64,000 bases of DNA from Streptomyces sp. NRRL F-5123 (GTDB lineage Bacteria; Actinomycetota; Actinomycetes; Streptomycetales; Streptomycetaceae). This document shows positions 1 through 6,546 of this stretch, piece after piece (the first letter of the stretch is position 1; each line of letters starts with the position of its first letter). The notes below the pieces were generated by a model. That model was given only the letters and a program-made list of their open reading frames with translations, ran no database searches and was not told where the DNA came from. The translations under genes and the position numbers were made by a program. Location of the stretch: assembly GCF_000721495.1 (NCBI RefSeq), contig NZ_JOHY01000025.1, forward strand, positions 25,297 to 89,296. The letters are read 5' to 3'.

Positions 1-286
1 GGTGGAGTCCTTCCACGGCCTGCTGGTGGACTTCTGCAAGCAGCGCGACATCCCGGCCATCGTCAAGGGCCTGCGGGCGGTCAGCGACTTCGACTACGAG
101 CTGCAGATGGCCCAGATGAACATCGGCCTGTCGGGCGTCGAGACCCTCTTCGTGCCCACCAACCCGGCCTACAGCTTCCTCTCGTCGTCTCTTGTGAAGG
201 AAGTGGCCCAATGGGGCGGGGACATCTCGCACTTGGTACCGGGTCCCGTCCTGGAGGCACTGAACTCCCGGCTGCGGCAGCGCTAG
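1..286 (+). CDS. coaD: Phosphopantetheine adenylyltransferase, C-terminal part (cut by window edge)
   Basis: CoaD transfers AMP from ATP to 4'-phosphopantetheine, the penultimate step of coenzyme A synthesis in the cytoplasm. The frame is already open at the first base, and 94 codons remain before the TAG at 284-286, against about 160 in a complete CoaD. Family marks are [20 protein letters not shown], the FVPTNP segment and [13 protein letters not shown] near the end, which carries the Ser/Lys residues of the C-terminal nucleotide-binding part. The next gene follows after 9 bases. The 5' end and any promoter lie outside the window. Confidence 0.95.
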   Translation, partial: VESFHGLLVDFCKQRDIPAIVKGLRAVSDFDYELQMAQMNIGLSGVETLFVPTNPAYSFLSSSLVKEVAQWGGDISHLVPGPVLEALNSRLRQR

Positions 287-295
287 AGTCGAGAC

Positions 296-1453
296 GTGGA
301 CGTCCAGAAGAAGCTCGATGAGATCGCGGCCACCGTGGCGAACGCCCGGTCGATGCCGATGTCTGCCTCCTGCGTGCTGAACCGGGCCGAGCTGCTGGCC
401 ATGCTCGACGAGCTCGCCGCCGCGCTGCCCGACTCCCTGGCCCAGGCGCAGGACCTGCTCGGCGACCGCGAGCAGATGGTGGAGCAGGCCAGGGGCGAGG
501 CGCAGCGGATCATCGAGCAGGCGCACGCCGAACGGGGCTCGCTGACCGCCGAGACCGCCGTCGTCCGGCAGTCCAGGGACGAGGCCGAGCGCATCCTCGC
601 CGAGGCCCGCCGCGAGGCCGAGGAGATCCGCGCCGAGGCCGACGACTACGTCGACAGCAAGCTCGCCAACTTCGAGGTGGTCCTCACCAAGACCATCGGC
701 TCCGTCGACCGCGGCCGCGAGAAGCTGCTCGGCCGCCGGCCCGGCTACGACGAGGGGTACGAGCAGGAGTACGCCGAGGACGACCCCGAGGCCCCCGAGC
801 GCAGCAGCGACCCCGAGACGCTGCGCCGCCGCGCGGACGACTACGTCGACGCCAAGCTCGGCGCCTTCGAGGCGGTGCTCAGCAAGACCCTGGAGGCCGT
901 CGGCCGCGGCCGGCTCAAGCTCACCGGGCACAACCCCATCGACGACCTGGCCGCCCAGATCGCCGCGGCAGACCGGGAGGGCGCGGAGGACGGCCCGCAC
1001 CGGCAGTCCGACGCCGACTACCTCGCAGGCCTCGCCGCCCCCGCCGCCGAGCAGGCCGACCTGACCCAGTACGGCTACCGCCCGCAGGAGCCGGTGGAGC
1101 CGGCCGCCCAGGCCCCGCAGGACCCCGGCTACGGCGGCTACCCGCAGGAGAATTACCAGCAGGGCTACGCGCAGGAAGGCGACGGCTACCAGCAGGAGTA
1201 CGCCCAGCAGCCCGGCTACGCCGACCCGTACGCCCCCCAGCAGGGCTACGGCCAGGAGCAGCAGCAGGGCTACGACTACGGGCAGCAGCCCGACTACGGC
1301 AGCCGGCAGCAGTACCCGCCGCAGATCCCCTACCAGCAGCAGGGCCAGCAGGGATACCCGCAGGCGCAGCCCGCCGCGCTCGACGAGACCAGCTTCTTCG
1401 ACACCGGGATGATCGATCTCGACCGGCTGCGCGAGCTGGAGCAGGGGCGCTGA
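296..1453 (+). CDS. Coiled-coil protein with duplicated ADDYVD module and Gln/Tyr/Gly-rich tail
   Basis: This is a 385-residue protein of a kind found beside coaD in streptomycetes. Databases label it ATP synthase subunit B-like or DivIVA-like, and I know of no proven function. Residues about 50-118 are a charged coiled coil. A module starting ADDYVD, with a K-LGR or K-LTGH ending, occurs twice (about 116-146 and 181-211). Residues about 255-370 are dominated by Gln, Tyr, Gly and Pro (YGQEQQQGYDYG). The extreme C-terminus (ETSFFDTGMIDLDRLRELE) returns to ordinary composition and looks like a conserved binding motif. The GTG start at 296 is 9 bases after coaD, so the two are probably co-transcribed. 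It has no membrane segment, which argues against an F0 subunit. Confidence 0.85.
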   Translation: MDVQKKLDEIAATVANARSMPMSASCVLNRAELLAMLDELAAALPDSLAQAQDLLGDREQMVEQARGEAQRIIEQAHAERGSLTAETAVVRQSRDEAERILAEARREAEEIRAEADDYVDSKLANFEVVLTKTIGSVDRGREKLLGRRPGYDEGYEQEYAEDDPEAPERSSDPETLRRRADDYVDAKLGAFEAVLSKTLEAVGRGRLKLTGHNPIDDLAAQIAAADREGAEDGPHRQSDADYLAGLAAPAAEQADLTQYGYRPQEPVEPAAQAPQDPGYGGYPQENYQQGYAQEGDGYQQEYAQQPGYADPYAPQQGYGQEQQQGYDYGQQPDYGSRQQYPPQIPYQQQGQQGYPQAQPAALDETSFFDTGMIDLDRLRELEQGR

Positions 1454-1476
1454 CGCCAGGGCGGGACACCGCCCGT

Positions 1477-1505
1477 TTGGGCGGGGGCGGCGGTTCCAGT
1501 ATCCT
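1477..1505 (+). promoter_or_regulatory. Candidate sigma-70-type promoter for the DUF177-rpmF-rnc operon
   Basis: TTGGGC at 1477-1482 and TATCCT at 1500-1505 are separated by exactly 17 bases. They lie in the 141-base gap between the coiled-coil gene and DUF177. A short hairpin (CCGCCC at 1469-1474 with GGGCGG at 1479-1484) overlaps the -35 and could end transcription from upstream. Both boxes are only partial matches to consensus. Confidence 0.4.
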
Positions 1506-1594
1506 GTCACTTCCAGCCGTGTGAATCGCCGGCGCTTCTGCCTGCCCACCCGCATCCAGCGACCGGACAGGCGTGACCGAGGAAAGCAGGAGCC

Positions 1595-2236
1595 CTGAAC
1601 ACCCGCCTTGACCACCGCAAGCCCCTCGTGTTCGACACGCACGAGCTGGGCAGGCGTCCGGGCGCGATGAAGAAGGTCGCCCGCTCGGTACCGGCCCCCG
1701 CCGACCTCGGGATCCGCGACGTCATCGCCGTGCCCGAGGGCGCGACCATCGAACTGGACCTCCGCCTGGAGTCGGTCATGGAGGGCGTGCTCGTCAGCGG
1801 CACCGCCCACGCGACCGCCGAGGGGGAGTGCGTAAGGTGTCTGGAGCCCGTCCGGCGCGAGCTGGACGCGGACATCCAGGAGATGTTCTCCTACCCCGAC
1901 GCCGATACCCGGACCGCTCGCAAGAGCGAAGCCGGTGCCGACGCCGAGGCCGACGAGGACGACGAAATGCCGGTGCTGGAGGACGAGCTCTTCGACCTCG
2001 AACCGGTGCTGCGCGACGCGGTGGTGCTCGCACTGCCGATGCAGCCGGTGTGCCGGGACGACTGCCCGGGCCTGTGCCCCACCTGTGGAGCACGCCTCGC
2101 GGACGACCCCGACCACCACCACGAGGCCACCGACATCCGGTGGGCGGCCTTGCAGGATCTGACGCTCGACCCGTCGGATCCGACCATCCAGCAAAACGGT
2201 GCCGGAAACGGCTCCGATGACGACCAGGAGAAGTAG
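1595..2236 (+). CDS. YceD/DUF177 family protein, linked to rpmF
   Basis: YceD-family proteins are nearly always encoded just before rpmF and have been tied to 23S rRNA or ribosome biogenesis; the mechanism is not settled. Family marks are [11 protein letters not shown] near the start, the CVRCLEP core and a C-terminal cysteine group ([13 protein letters not shown]) that resembles a metal site. An acidic stretch ([17 protein letters not shown]) joins the halves. No ATG exists. I chose CTG at 1595 because the codons that follow ([13 protein letters not shown]) match the usual N-terminus of this family and AGGAAAGCAGGAG lies before it. GTG at 1628 is the conservative alternative and removes 11 residues. 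rpmF follows after 2 bases. Confidence 0.85.
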   Translation: MNTRLDHRKPLVFDTHELGRRPGAMKKVARSVPAPADLGIRDVIAVPEGATIELDLRLESVMEGVLVSGTAHATAEGECVRCLEPVRRELDADIQEMFSYPDADTRTARKSEAGADAEADEDDEMPVLEDELFDLEPVLRDAVVLALPMQPVCRDDCPGLCPTCGARLADDPDHHHEATDIRWAALQDLTLDPSDPTIQQNGAGNGSDDDQEK

Positions 2237-2238
2237 CC

Positions 2239-2412
2239 GTGGCTGTTCCGAAGCGGAAGATGTCGCGCAGCAACACGCGTCACCGCCGTTCGCAGTGGAA
2301 GGCTGCGCCCGTGAGCCTGGTGGCGTGCGAGCGTTGCCACGAGCCGAAGCTGCAGCACATCGCGTGCCCCAACTGCGGCACCTACAACCGCCGTCAGGTT
2401 CTCGACGTCTGA
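2239..2412 (+). CDS. rpmF: 50S ribosomal protein L32
   Basis: Small 57-residue protein of the large ribosomal subunit. It starts [20 protein letters not shown], the standard L32 beginning, and keeps the four-cysteine zinc ribbon (CERC and CPNC). It is therefore the zinc-containing form and not a cysteine-free paralogue of the kind induced by zinc limitation. The GTG start is 2 bases after DUF177, and rnc begins 19 bases downstream. The DUF177-rpmF-rnc arrangement is standard in actinobacteria. Confidence 0.97.
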   Translation: MAVPKRKMSRSNTRHRRSQWKAAPVSLVACERCHEPKLQHIACPNCGTYNRRQVLDV

Positions 2413-2431
2413 TCGGCAGGTGACAGGCTTT

Positions 2432-3193
2432 ATGTCAGACGCCTCAGCGCCCAAGCAGGCCGCGAAGGACGCCGCGACGGAAACAGCCTCGTCCCACACG
2501 CTTCTGGAAGGGCGGCTCGGGTATCGTCTCGAGCCCGCCCTTCTGGTGCGTGCGCTCACCCACCGCTCGTACGCGTACGAGAACGGCGGGCTGCCCACCA
2601 ACGAGCGGCTGGAGTTCCTCGGGGACTCCGTGCTCGGCCTGGTGGTCACGGACACCCTCTACCGCACCCACCCCGACCTGCCGGAAGGCCAACTGGCCAA
2701 ACTGCGGGCCGCGGTGGTCAACTCGCGGGCGCTCGCGGGCGTCAGCCGCGGGCTCGACCTCGGCGCGTTCATCCGCCTGGGCCGCGGCGAAGAGGGCACC
2801 GGCGGGCGGGACAAGGCCTCGATCCTCGCGGACACCCTGGAAGCGGTCATCGGCGCCGTCTACCTCGACTGCGGCCTCGATGCCGCTTCCGAGCTGGTCC
2901 ACCGGCTCTTCGACCCGCTGATCGAGGAGTCCTCCAACCTCGGCGCCGGCTTGGACTGGAAGACCTCCCTCCAGGAGCTGACCGCGAGCGAGAGCCTCGG
3001 CGTGCCCGAGTACGTCGTCTCCGAGTCCGGTCCCGACCACGAGAAGACCTTCACGGCTGCCGCCCGCGTCGGTGGTGTCGAGTACGGCACCGGCACCGGC
3101 CGCAGCAAGAAGGAAGCGGAACAGCAGGCGGCCGAGGCCGCCTGGCGCTCCATCCGCCAGACCTCCGCCTCCGCGACGGGCGCTACTGCGTAG
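2432..3193 (+). CDS. rnc: Ribonuclease III
   Basis: RNase III cuts double-stranded RNA in rRNA precursors and regulatory hairpins; in S. coelicolor the same gene is absB, needed for antibiotic production. The 253-residue product has the signature [13 protein letters not shown] (about 57-69) with its acidic metal-binding residues, a second acidic cluster around [13 protein letters not shown], and a C-terminal double-stranded RNA binding domain (about 178-247) ending in [19 protein letters not shown] 2432 is preferred because AGGTGA precedes it by about 8 bases; the in-frame GTG at 2420 lacks a clear binding site. It belongs to the DUF177-rpmF-rnc unit. Confidence 0.96.
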   Translation: MSDASAPKQAAKDAATETASSHTLLEGRLGYRLEPALLVRALTHRSYAYENGGLPTNERLEFLGDSVLGLVVTDTLYRTHPDLPEGQLAKLRAAVVNSRALAGVSRGLDLGAFIRLGRGEEGTGGRDKASILADTLEAVIGAVYLDCGLDAASELVHRLFDPLIEESSNLGAGLDWKTSLQELTASESLGVPEYVVSESGPDHEKTFTAAARVGGVEYGTGTGRSKKEAEQQAAEAAWRSIRQTSASATGATA

Positions 3194-3230
3194 GGCTCGC
3201 GGTGCCCCGCCGGGCACACCAGGGGCGCGT

Positions 3231-3458
3231 GGGAGTACCTCCCAGGCGAAGCTCTGGGGGAGAACTGCGCGACAAGCCCCCACCGGGGCGCGGGTCGTCA
3301 CCGACCCGAAGGGGCGGTGCGGTCCGATCCGGATCACCGGCCGGTGGGTGGCTGGGCGCCCAGTTCCCCGCGCCCCTGAAACGCTCGCCCGGCGCGGCGG
3401 GGCACAACGCTCGCCCGGCGCGGCGGCGCACAGCGCTTGCCCCGCGGCGCAGCCGCAC
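3231..3458. repeat. Streptomyces-type interspersed repeats plus a 26-bp tandem repeat
   Basis: The 300-base gap between rnc and mutM is filled with repeats. A hairpin CCTCCCAG/CTGGGGG at 3238-3260 has the GCGAAGCT loop common in streptomycete spacers. Two arms at 3257-3286 and 3341-3370 form a long imperfect inverted repeat containing the familiar motifs AACTGCGCGACAAGCC and GCGCCCAGTTCCCCGCGCCC. From 3382 a 26-bp unit beginning CGCTCGCCCGGCGCGGCGG is repeated about three times (3382, 3408, 3434), the last copy degenerate. No protein-coding signal is seen. The elements probably form strong RNA structure downstream of rnc. Confidence 0.7.
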
Positions 3459-3493
3459 CCGCTGATCTCAAGCGCTTCGCAGAAGGAGAGCTC

Positions 3494-4357
3494 GTGCCGG
3501 AGTTGCCGGAGGTCGAGGTCGTGCGGCGCGGACTCGCACGCTGGGCGGCGCAACGAACCGTCGAGACGGTGAGCGTCCTGCACCCGCGGGCGGTGCGCCG
3601 GCACGCGGCCGGCCCCGCGGACTTCGCGGCGGGGCTGCGCGGCGCGGTGCTCGGTGAGCCCCACCGCAGGGGCAAGTACCTGTGGATCCCCCTCCAGCCG
3701 GGCGCGGCCCTGCTCGCCCATCTGGGCATGAGCGGCCAGTTCCTGGTGAAGCCCGCGGACGCCCCGCCCGAGACGCATCTGCGGGTCCGCTTCACCTTCG
3801 CCGACGACCTCGGCACCGAGCTGCGATTCGTCGACCAGCGCACGTTCGGCGGCCTGTCGGTGCAGCCGACGGTGCCGGGCGACCCGGAGAGCCTGCCGCA
3901 GCCCCTCGCGCACATCGCGCGCGACCCGCTGGACGACGCCTTCGACGAGGACGCCTTCCACGCGGCGCTGCGCCGCAAGCGCACCACCGTCAAGCGCGCG
4001 CTGCTCGACCAGAGCCTGATCAGCGGGGTCGGCAACATCTACGCGGACGAGGCGCTGTGGCGCACCCGGCTGCACTACGAGCGCCCGACCGCGACGCTGA
4101 CCCGCCCCCGTACGGCCGAGCTGGTGCAGCACATCCGCGAGGTGATGGGCGACGCGCTGGCCGCCGGCGGCACGAGCTTCGACAGCATGTACGTCAACGT
4201 GAACGGCGAGTCCGGCTGGTTCGACCGCTCGCTGGACGCCTACGGGCAGGAGGACCGGCCCTGCCGCCGCTGCGGCACGCCGATCCGGCGCCGCCCGTGG
4301 ATGAACCGGTCGAGCTACTTCTGCCCGCACTGCCAGCGCCCGCCGCGCGCGGCGTGA
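3494..4357 (+). CDS. mutM: Formamidopyrimidine-DNA glycosylase
   Basis: MutM (Fpg) removes 8-oxoguanine and ring-opened purines from DNA and nicks the abasic site in base excision repair. The 287-residue product begins PELPEVEVV after the initiator: the Pro acts as nucleophile and the following Glu is catalytic. RRGKYLW carries the conserved Lys, [14 protein letters not shown] is the helix-two-turn-helix, and the C-terminus (about 256-280) is the four-cysteine zinc finger CRRC...CPHC. GTG 3494 follows AGAAGGAGAG at 3481. An upstream in-frame start would put extra residues before the catalytic Pro and is excluded by mechanism. Confidence 0.97.
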   Translation: MPELPEVEVVRRGLARWAAQRTVETVSVLHPRAVRRHAAGPADFAAGLRGAVLGEPHRRGKYLWIPLQPGAALLAHLGMSGQFLVKPADAPPETHLRVRFTFADDLGTELRFVDQRTFGGLSVQPTVPGDPESLPQPLAHIARDPLDDAFDEDAFHAALRRKRTTVKRALLDQSLISGVGNIYADEALWRTRLHYERPTATLTRPRTAELVQHIREVMGDALAAGGTSFDSMYVNVNGESGWFDRSLDAYGQEDRPCRRCGTPIRRRPWMNRSSYFCPHCQRPPRAA

Positions 4358-4376
4358 CGCGGGAGCGGCGGGGCGC

Positions 4377-5261
4377 TCAGAAGCCGAAGTCCTGGGTCCA
4401 CCAGGGGCCGCCGGAGCCGAAGTGGACGCCGACGCCGAGCGTCGTGTAGTCGCAGTTCAGGATGTTCGCACGGTGGCCGGGGCTGTTCATCCAGGCGGTC
4501 ATCACGGCCTCGGCCGTGGCCTGTCCCTTGGCTATGTTCTCGCCGCCGAGGTCGGTGATGCCGCGGGCCTTGGCGCGGTCCCAGGGGTCGTCGCCGTCCG
4601 GGTCGGTGTGGTCGAAGAAGCCGCGTGCGGCCATGTCGTCGCTGAAGGCCTGCGCGAGGCCGTCCAGCGAGCTGCTGGCGGTGAGCGGCTTGCAGCCGGC
4701 GGTGGAGCGCTCCTTGTTGACCAGCGACAGGATCGCGGCCCGGGTCGCGGCGACCGTGTCCGTACTCGGGGAGGAGGCCGGCGAGGTGGTCGCGGGCGCG
4801 GTGCGCACCGGGGTGGTGGGGGCCGCGCCGGTGCGGGTCGGGGTGGGCTTCGCGGTGGTGGCCCGCGTGGTCGGCGTCGCCTTGGGCGTGGCCCGGGTGC
4901 CGGTCGCGGTCGCGCCCGGGGAGGGCGTACCGGGGGCGGCCGGGGTGGTGGTGCCCGGCAGCGGGGAGCCGGTGGTGCTCAGCGGGGAGGGCGAGTCGCT
5001 GCCGTCCTGCGCGGGGCGGTCGGGGGCGTCGGCCTGGGGGGTGCCCGCGCCGTCGTCGTAGCCGAGCCGGTCGGCGGCCTGGGACAGCAGCCCGGACGAG
5101 CTGACGACCGCGCCGACCGCCAGGGCGGTGGACGTGGTCAGCATCCCGGTGCGCAGCGGGTGGTGCCTGCGCTTCCCGCGGTGACCGCGCGGGGCGGCGG
5201 GCTGCTGCGGCGCGGCAGGCTGCGCGTGGCGGCTGTGTCGGCCCACGATTGCGCTCCTCAT
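4377..5261 (-). CDS. Secreted CAP/SCP-domain protein with long Thr/Pro-rich linker
   Basis: 294-residue exported protein. The N-terminus is Arg/His-rich, followed by a hydrophobic stretch (about 37-58, TGMLTTSTALAVGAVVSSS) that acts as signal peptide or membrane anchor. About 100 residues of Thr/Pro/Ala-rich linker come next, suited to crossing the cell wall. The C-terminal 125 residues are a CAP (SCP-like) domain with LVNKERSTAGC, FFDHTDPDG, GGENIAKG and NSPGHRANILNCDY. Bacterial CAP proteins are extracellular; their activity is mostly unknown. ATG 5261 has GTGGAG just before it. It is transcribed against mutM (19-base convergent gap) and diverges from acylphosphatase. Confidence 0.9.
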   Translation of the reverse strand: MRSAIVGRHSRHAQPAAPQQPAAPRGHRGKRRHHPLRTGMLTTSTALAVGAVVSSSGLLSQAADRLGYDDGAGTPQADAPDRPAQDGSDSPSPLSTTGSPLPGTTTPAAPGTPSPGATATGTRATPKATPTTRATTAKPTPTRTGAAPTTPVRTAPATTSPASSPSTDTVAATRAAILSLVNKERSTAGCKPLTASSSLDGLAQAFSDDMAARGFFDHTDPDGDDPWDRAKARGITDLGGENIAKGQATAEAVMTAWMNSPGHRANILNCDYTTLGVGVHFGSGGPWWTQDFGF

Positions 5262-5393
5262 GCTCCACGGTGCCTCACCCGTTCGGGTGAAGTCCTGCTG
5301 CGGGGCGACTGTAGCGAATCGCGCCCGCCGTTGCCGTGATGCGGTCGCAAACGGTGGTCCGCCGACCGGAGGCGGACCGGATAACGTGCGGGC

Positions 5394-5675
5394 ATGAGCG
5401 AAAATATCCGGCTCACCGCCTGGGTGCGCGGCCGGGTGCAGGGCGTCGGCTTCCGCTGGTGGACGCGCGCCACCGCACTGGAGATCGGCGGCCTGTCCGG
5501 CTATGCGAGCAATCTCGCCGACGGGCGGGTCCAGGTCGTCGCCGAAGGCACACGTGACCGGTGCCAACGCCTGCTCGACTGGCTGGGGGAGGGCGACACG
5601 CCCGGGAGGGTCGACGGGGTGACCGAGATCTGGTCGCAGCCGCGCGGCGGTTACGCCGGGTTCGAGATCCGCTGA
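5394..5675 (+). CDS. acyP: Acylphosphatase
   Basis: 93-residue enzyme that hydrolyses the carboxyl-phosphate bond of acylphosphates. It shows [12 protein letters not shown] with catalytic Arg21 and [13 protein letters not shown] with catalytic Asn40, and has normal family length. The ATG at 5394 starts [11 protein letters not shown]. It stands alone between the divergent CAP gene and a 358-base spacer, so it is probably monocistronic. Acylphosphatase commonly precedes smc in streptomycetes. Confidence 0.95.
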   Translation: MSENIRLTAWVRGRVQGVGFRWWTRATALEIGGLSGYASNLADGRVQVVAEGTRDRCQRLLDWLGEGDTPGRVDGVTEIWSQPRGGYAGFEIR

Positions 5676-6033
5676 GCATTCCGGCCGGCACGCACGGGCG
5701 GTACCCGGACGGCCGATGTTTTGCGAAGCCATGAGGATGACCGGTTGCCATATCCCGGATGTCGTGTCAGGCTGCCCCCATCGAGAATGATCTCGACTCC
5801 AGGCGGGTGGCCCCCGGCGTGTCTGCGCCGTGTTTTCTGAGGCGGACCCCGCGGCTGGGCTGTGATCGTGTTGACCGACCACTTATTTGGTGAGACGCTG
5901 GAAGCCCAGCGCAACGTGGCTCCATGGAATGCTCACGGCGAGCCACGACATACACCCTGCGCGTGGGCTTTACCCCCTCACCCACGACCCAAACCGCTCT
6001 CGGTCGGTCACTCAGCGTGGAGGACCACTCATC
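5676..6033. other. 358-base spacer without a gene
   Basis: Only short stop-interrupted frames are present. TTGACC at about 5869-5874, followed by a relatively AT-rich stretch (CACTTATTTGGTGAGACGCT), looks like the -35 side of a promoter for the small gene at 6034, but no convincing -10 stands at the expected distance. The last 30 bases hold GTGGAGGACC, the ribosome binding site of that gene. Confidence 0.4.
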
Positions 6034-6234
6034 ATGGCAAAAGCGCTTCTCGGTTACGTCGGCGGTCCCGACCCGCGACTCCTCGCCGAGATGCGAAGGC
6101 TGCAGCAGCGCGTTCAGGACCTGGAAGCCGAGCTGGTCAGGATGCAGGCCCGCAATGACGCTCTGACTGTCGCGTCGCACGAAGAGTCGCTGCTCAGCAT
6201 CGACGTCGCTCACGGGGAGCCCGTCCTCGCCTGA
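6034..6234 (+). CDS. Small conserved coiled-coil protein of unknown function
   Basis: 66-residue protein starting MAKALLGYVGGPDPRLLAEM. The middle (LLAEMRRLQQRVQDLEAELVRMQARNDAL) is an unbroken amphipathic helix with heptad leucines, so a short homo-oligomeric coiled coil is likely. The end (SLLSIDVAHGEPVLA) is less ordered. Proteins with this start are found immediately upstream of smc in streptomycetes, in my recollection, but no function is known to me. GTGGAGGACC precedes the ATG by about 8 bases. Longer in-frame starts upstream lack this conservation. Confidence 0.8.
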   Translation: MAKALLGYVGGPDPRLLAEMRRLQQRVQDLEAELVRMQARNDALTVASHEESLLSIDVAHGEPVLA

Positions 6235-6323
6235 GCCGGCGTCAGCCTTCGCCGCCATCACATCGCGCATCGCGTAGCAAGAGCACTACGGCATCAGCAG
6301 TATTCGCACCATGCAGCATCGCC

Positions 6324-6345
6324 AAGGGACGCTTCGGCGTCCCTT
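6324..6345 (+). terminator. Hairpin terminator with UUCG loop
   Basis: AAGGGACGC (6324-6332) pairs perfectly with GCGTCCCTT (6337-6345) around a TTCG tetraloop, one of the most stable RNA loops. It lies 90 bases after the small coiled-coil gene and before the smc promoter region, so it probably ends that transcript. Confidence 0.8.
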
Positions 6346-6446
6346 CGTCGTGGCATTCCCCCTCTTCCGTCGCGGCTGTCACCGCATGGTCACCGCCTCT
6401 TACCGTCTGATGTGCCCTGCACATTCCCTGGTGAAACCGCAGGCGG

Positions 6447-6532
6447 CTAGGTCGTGTCTGACAAATGGCGTCGCCGCCCGCAGTGCGTGCCAGACACCGC
6501 CAGGCAGACGGGATTTGTCAGACACGGCCTAG
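6447..6532. mobile_element. MITE-like element with 20-bp terminal inverted repeats, flanked by CTAG
   Basis: The left end CTAGGTCGTGTCTGACAAAT (6447-6466) and the reverse complement of the right end (6513-6532) match at 19 of 20 positions. Both ends include CTAG, the form of target duplication (YTAR) made by some IS5-family elements. Only 46 bases lie between the repeats and no transposase is encoded, so this is a non-autonomous miniature element or a solo relic. The GTGTCTGACAAA end is, to my knowledge, widespread in streptomycete spacers. It ends 14 bases before the smc start codon. Confidence 0.7.
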
Positions 6533-6546
6533 TAGAGTCGGCGGGC

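Noticed and set aside
2444..4330. A 628-codon minus-strand frame opposite rnc and mutM
   Set aside because: It runs across the repeat-filled spacer and opposite two certain genes; no family motif.
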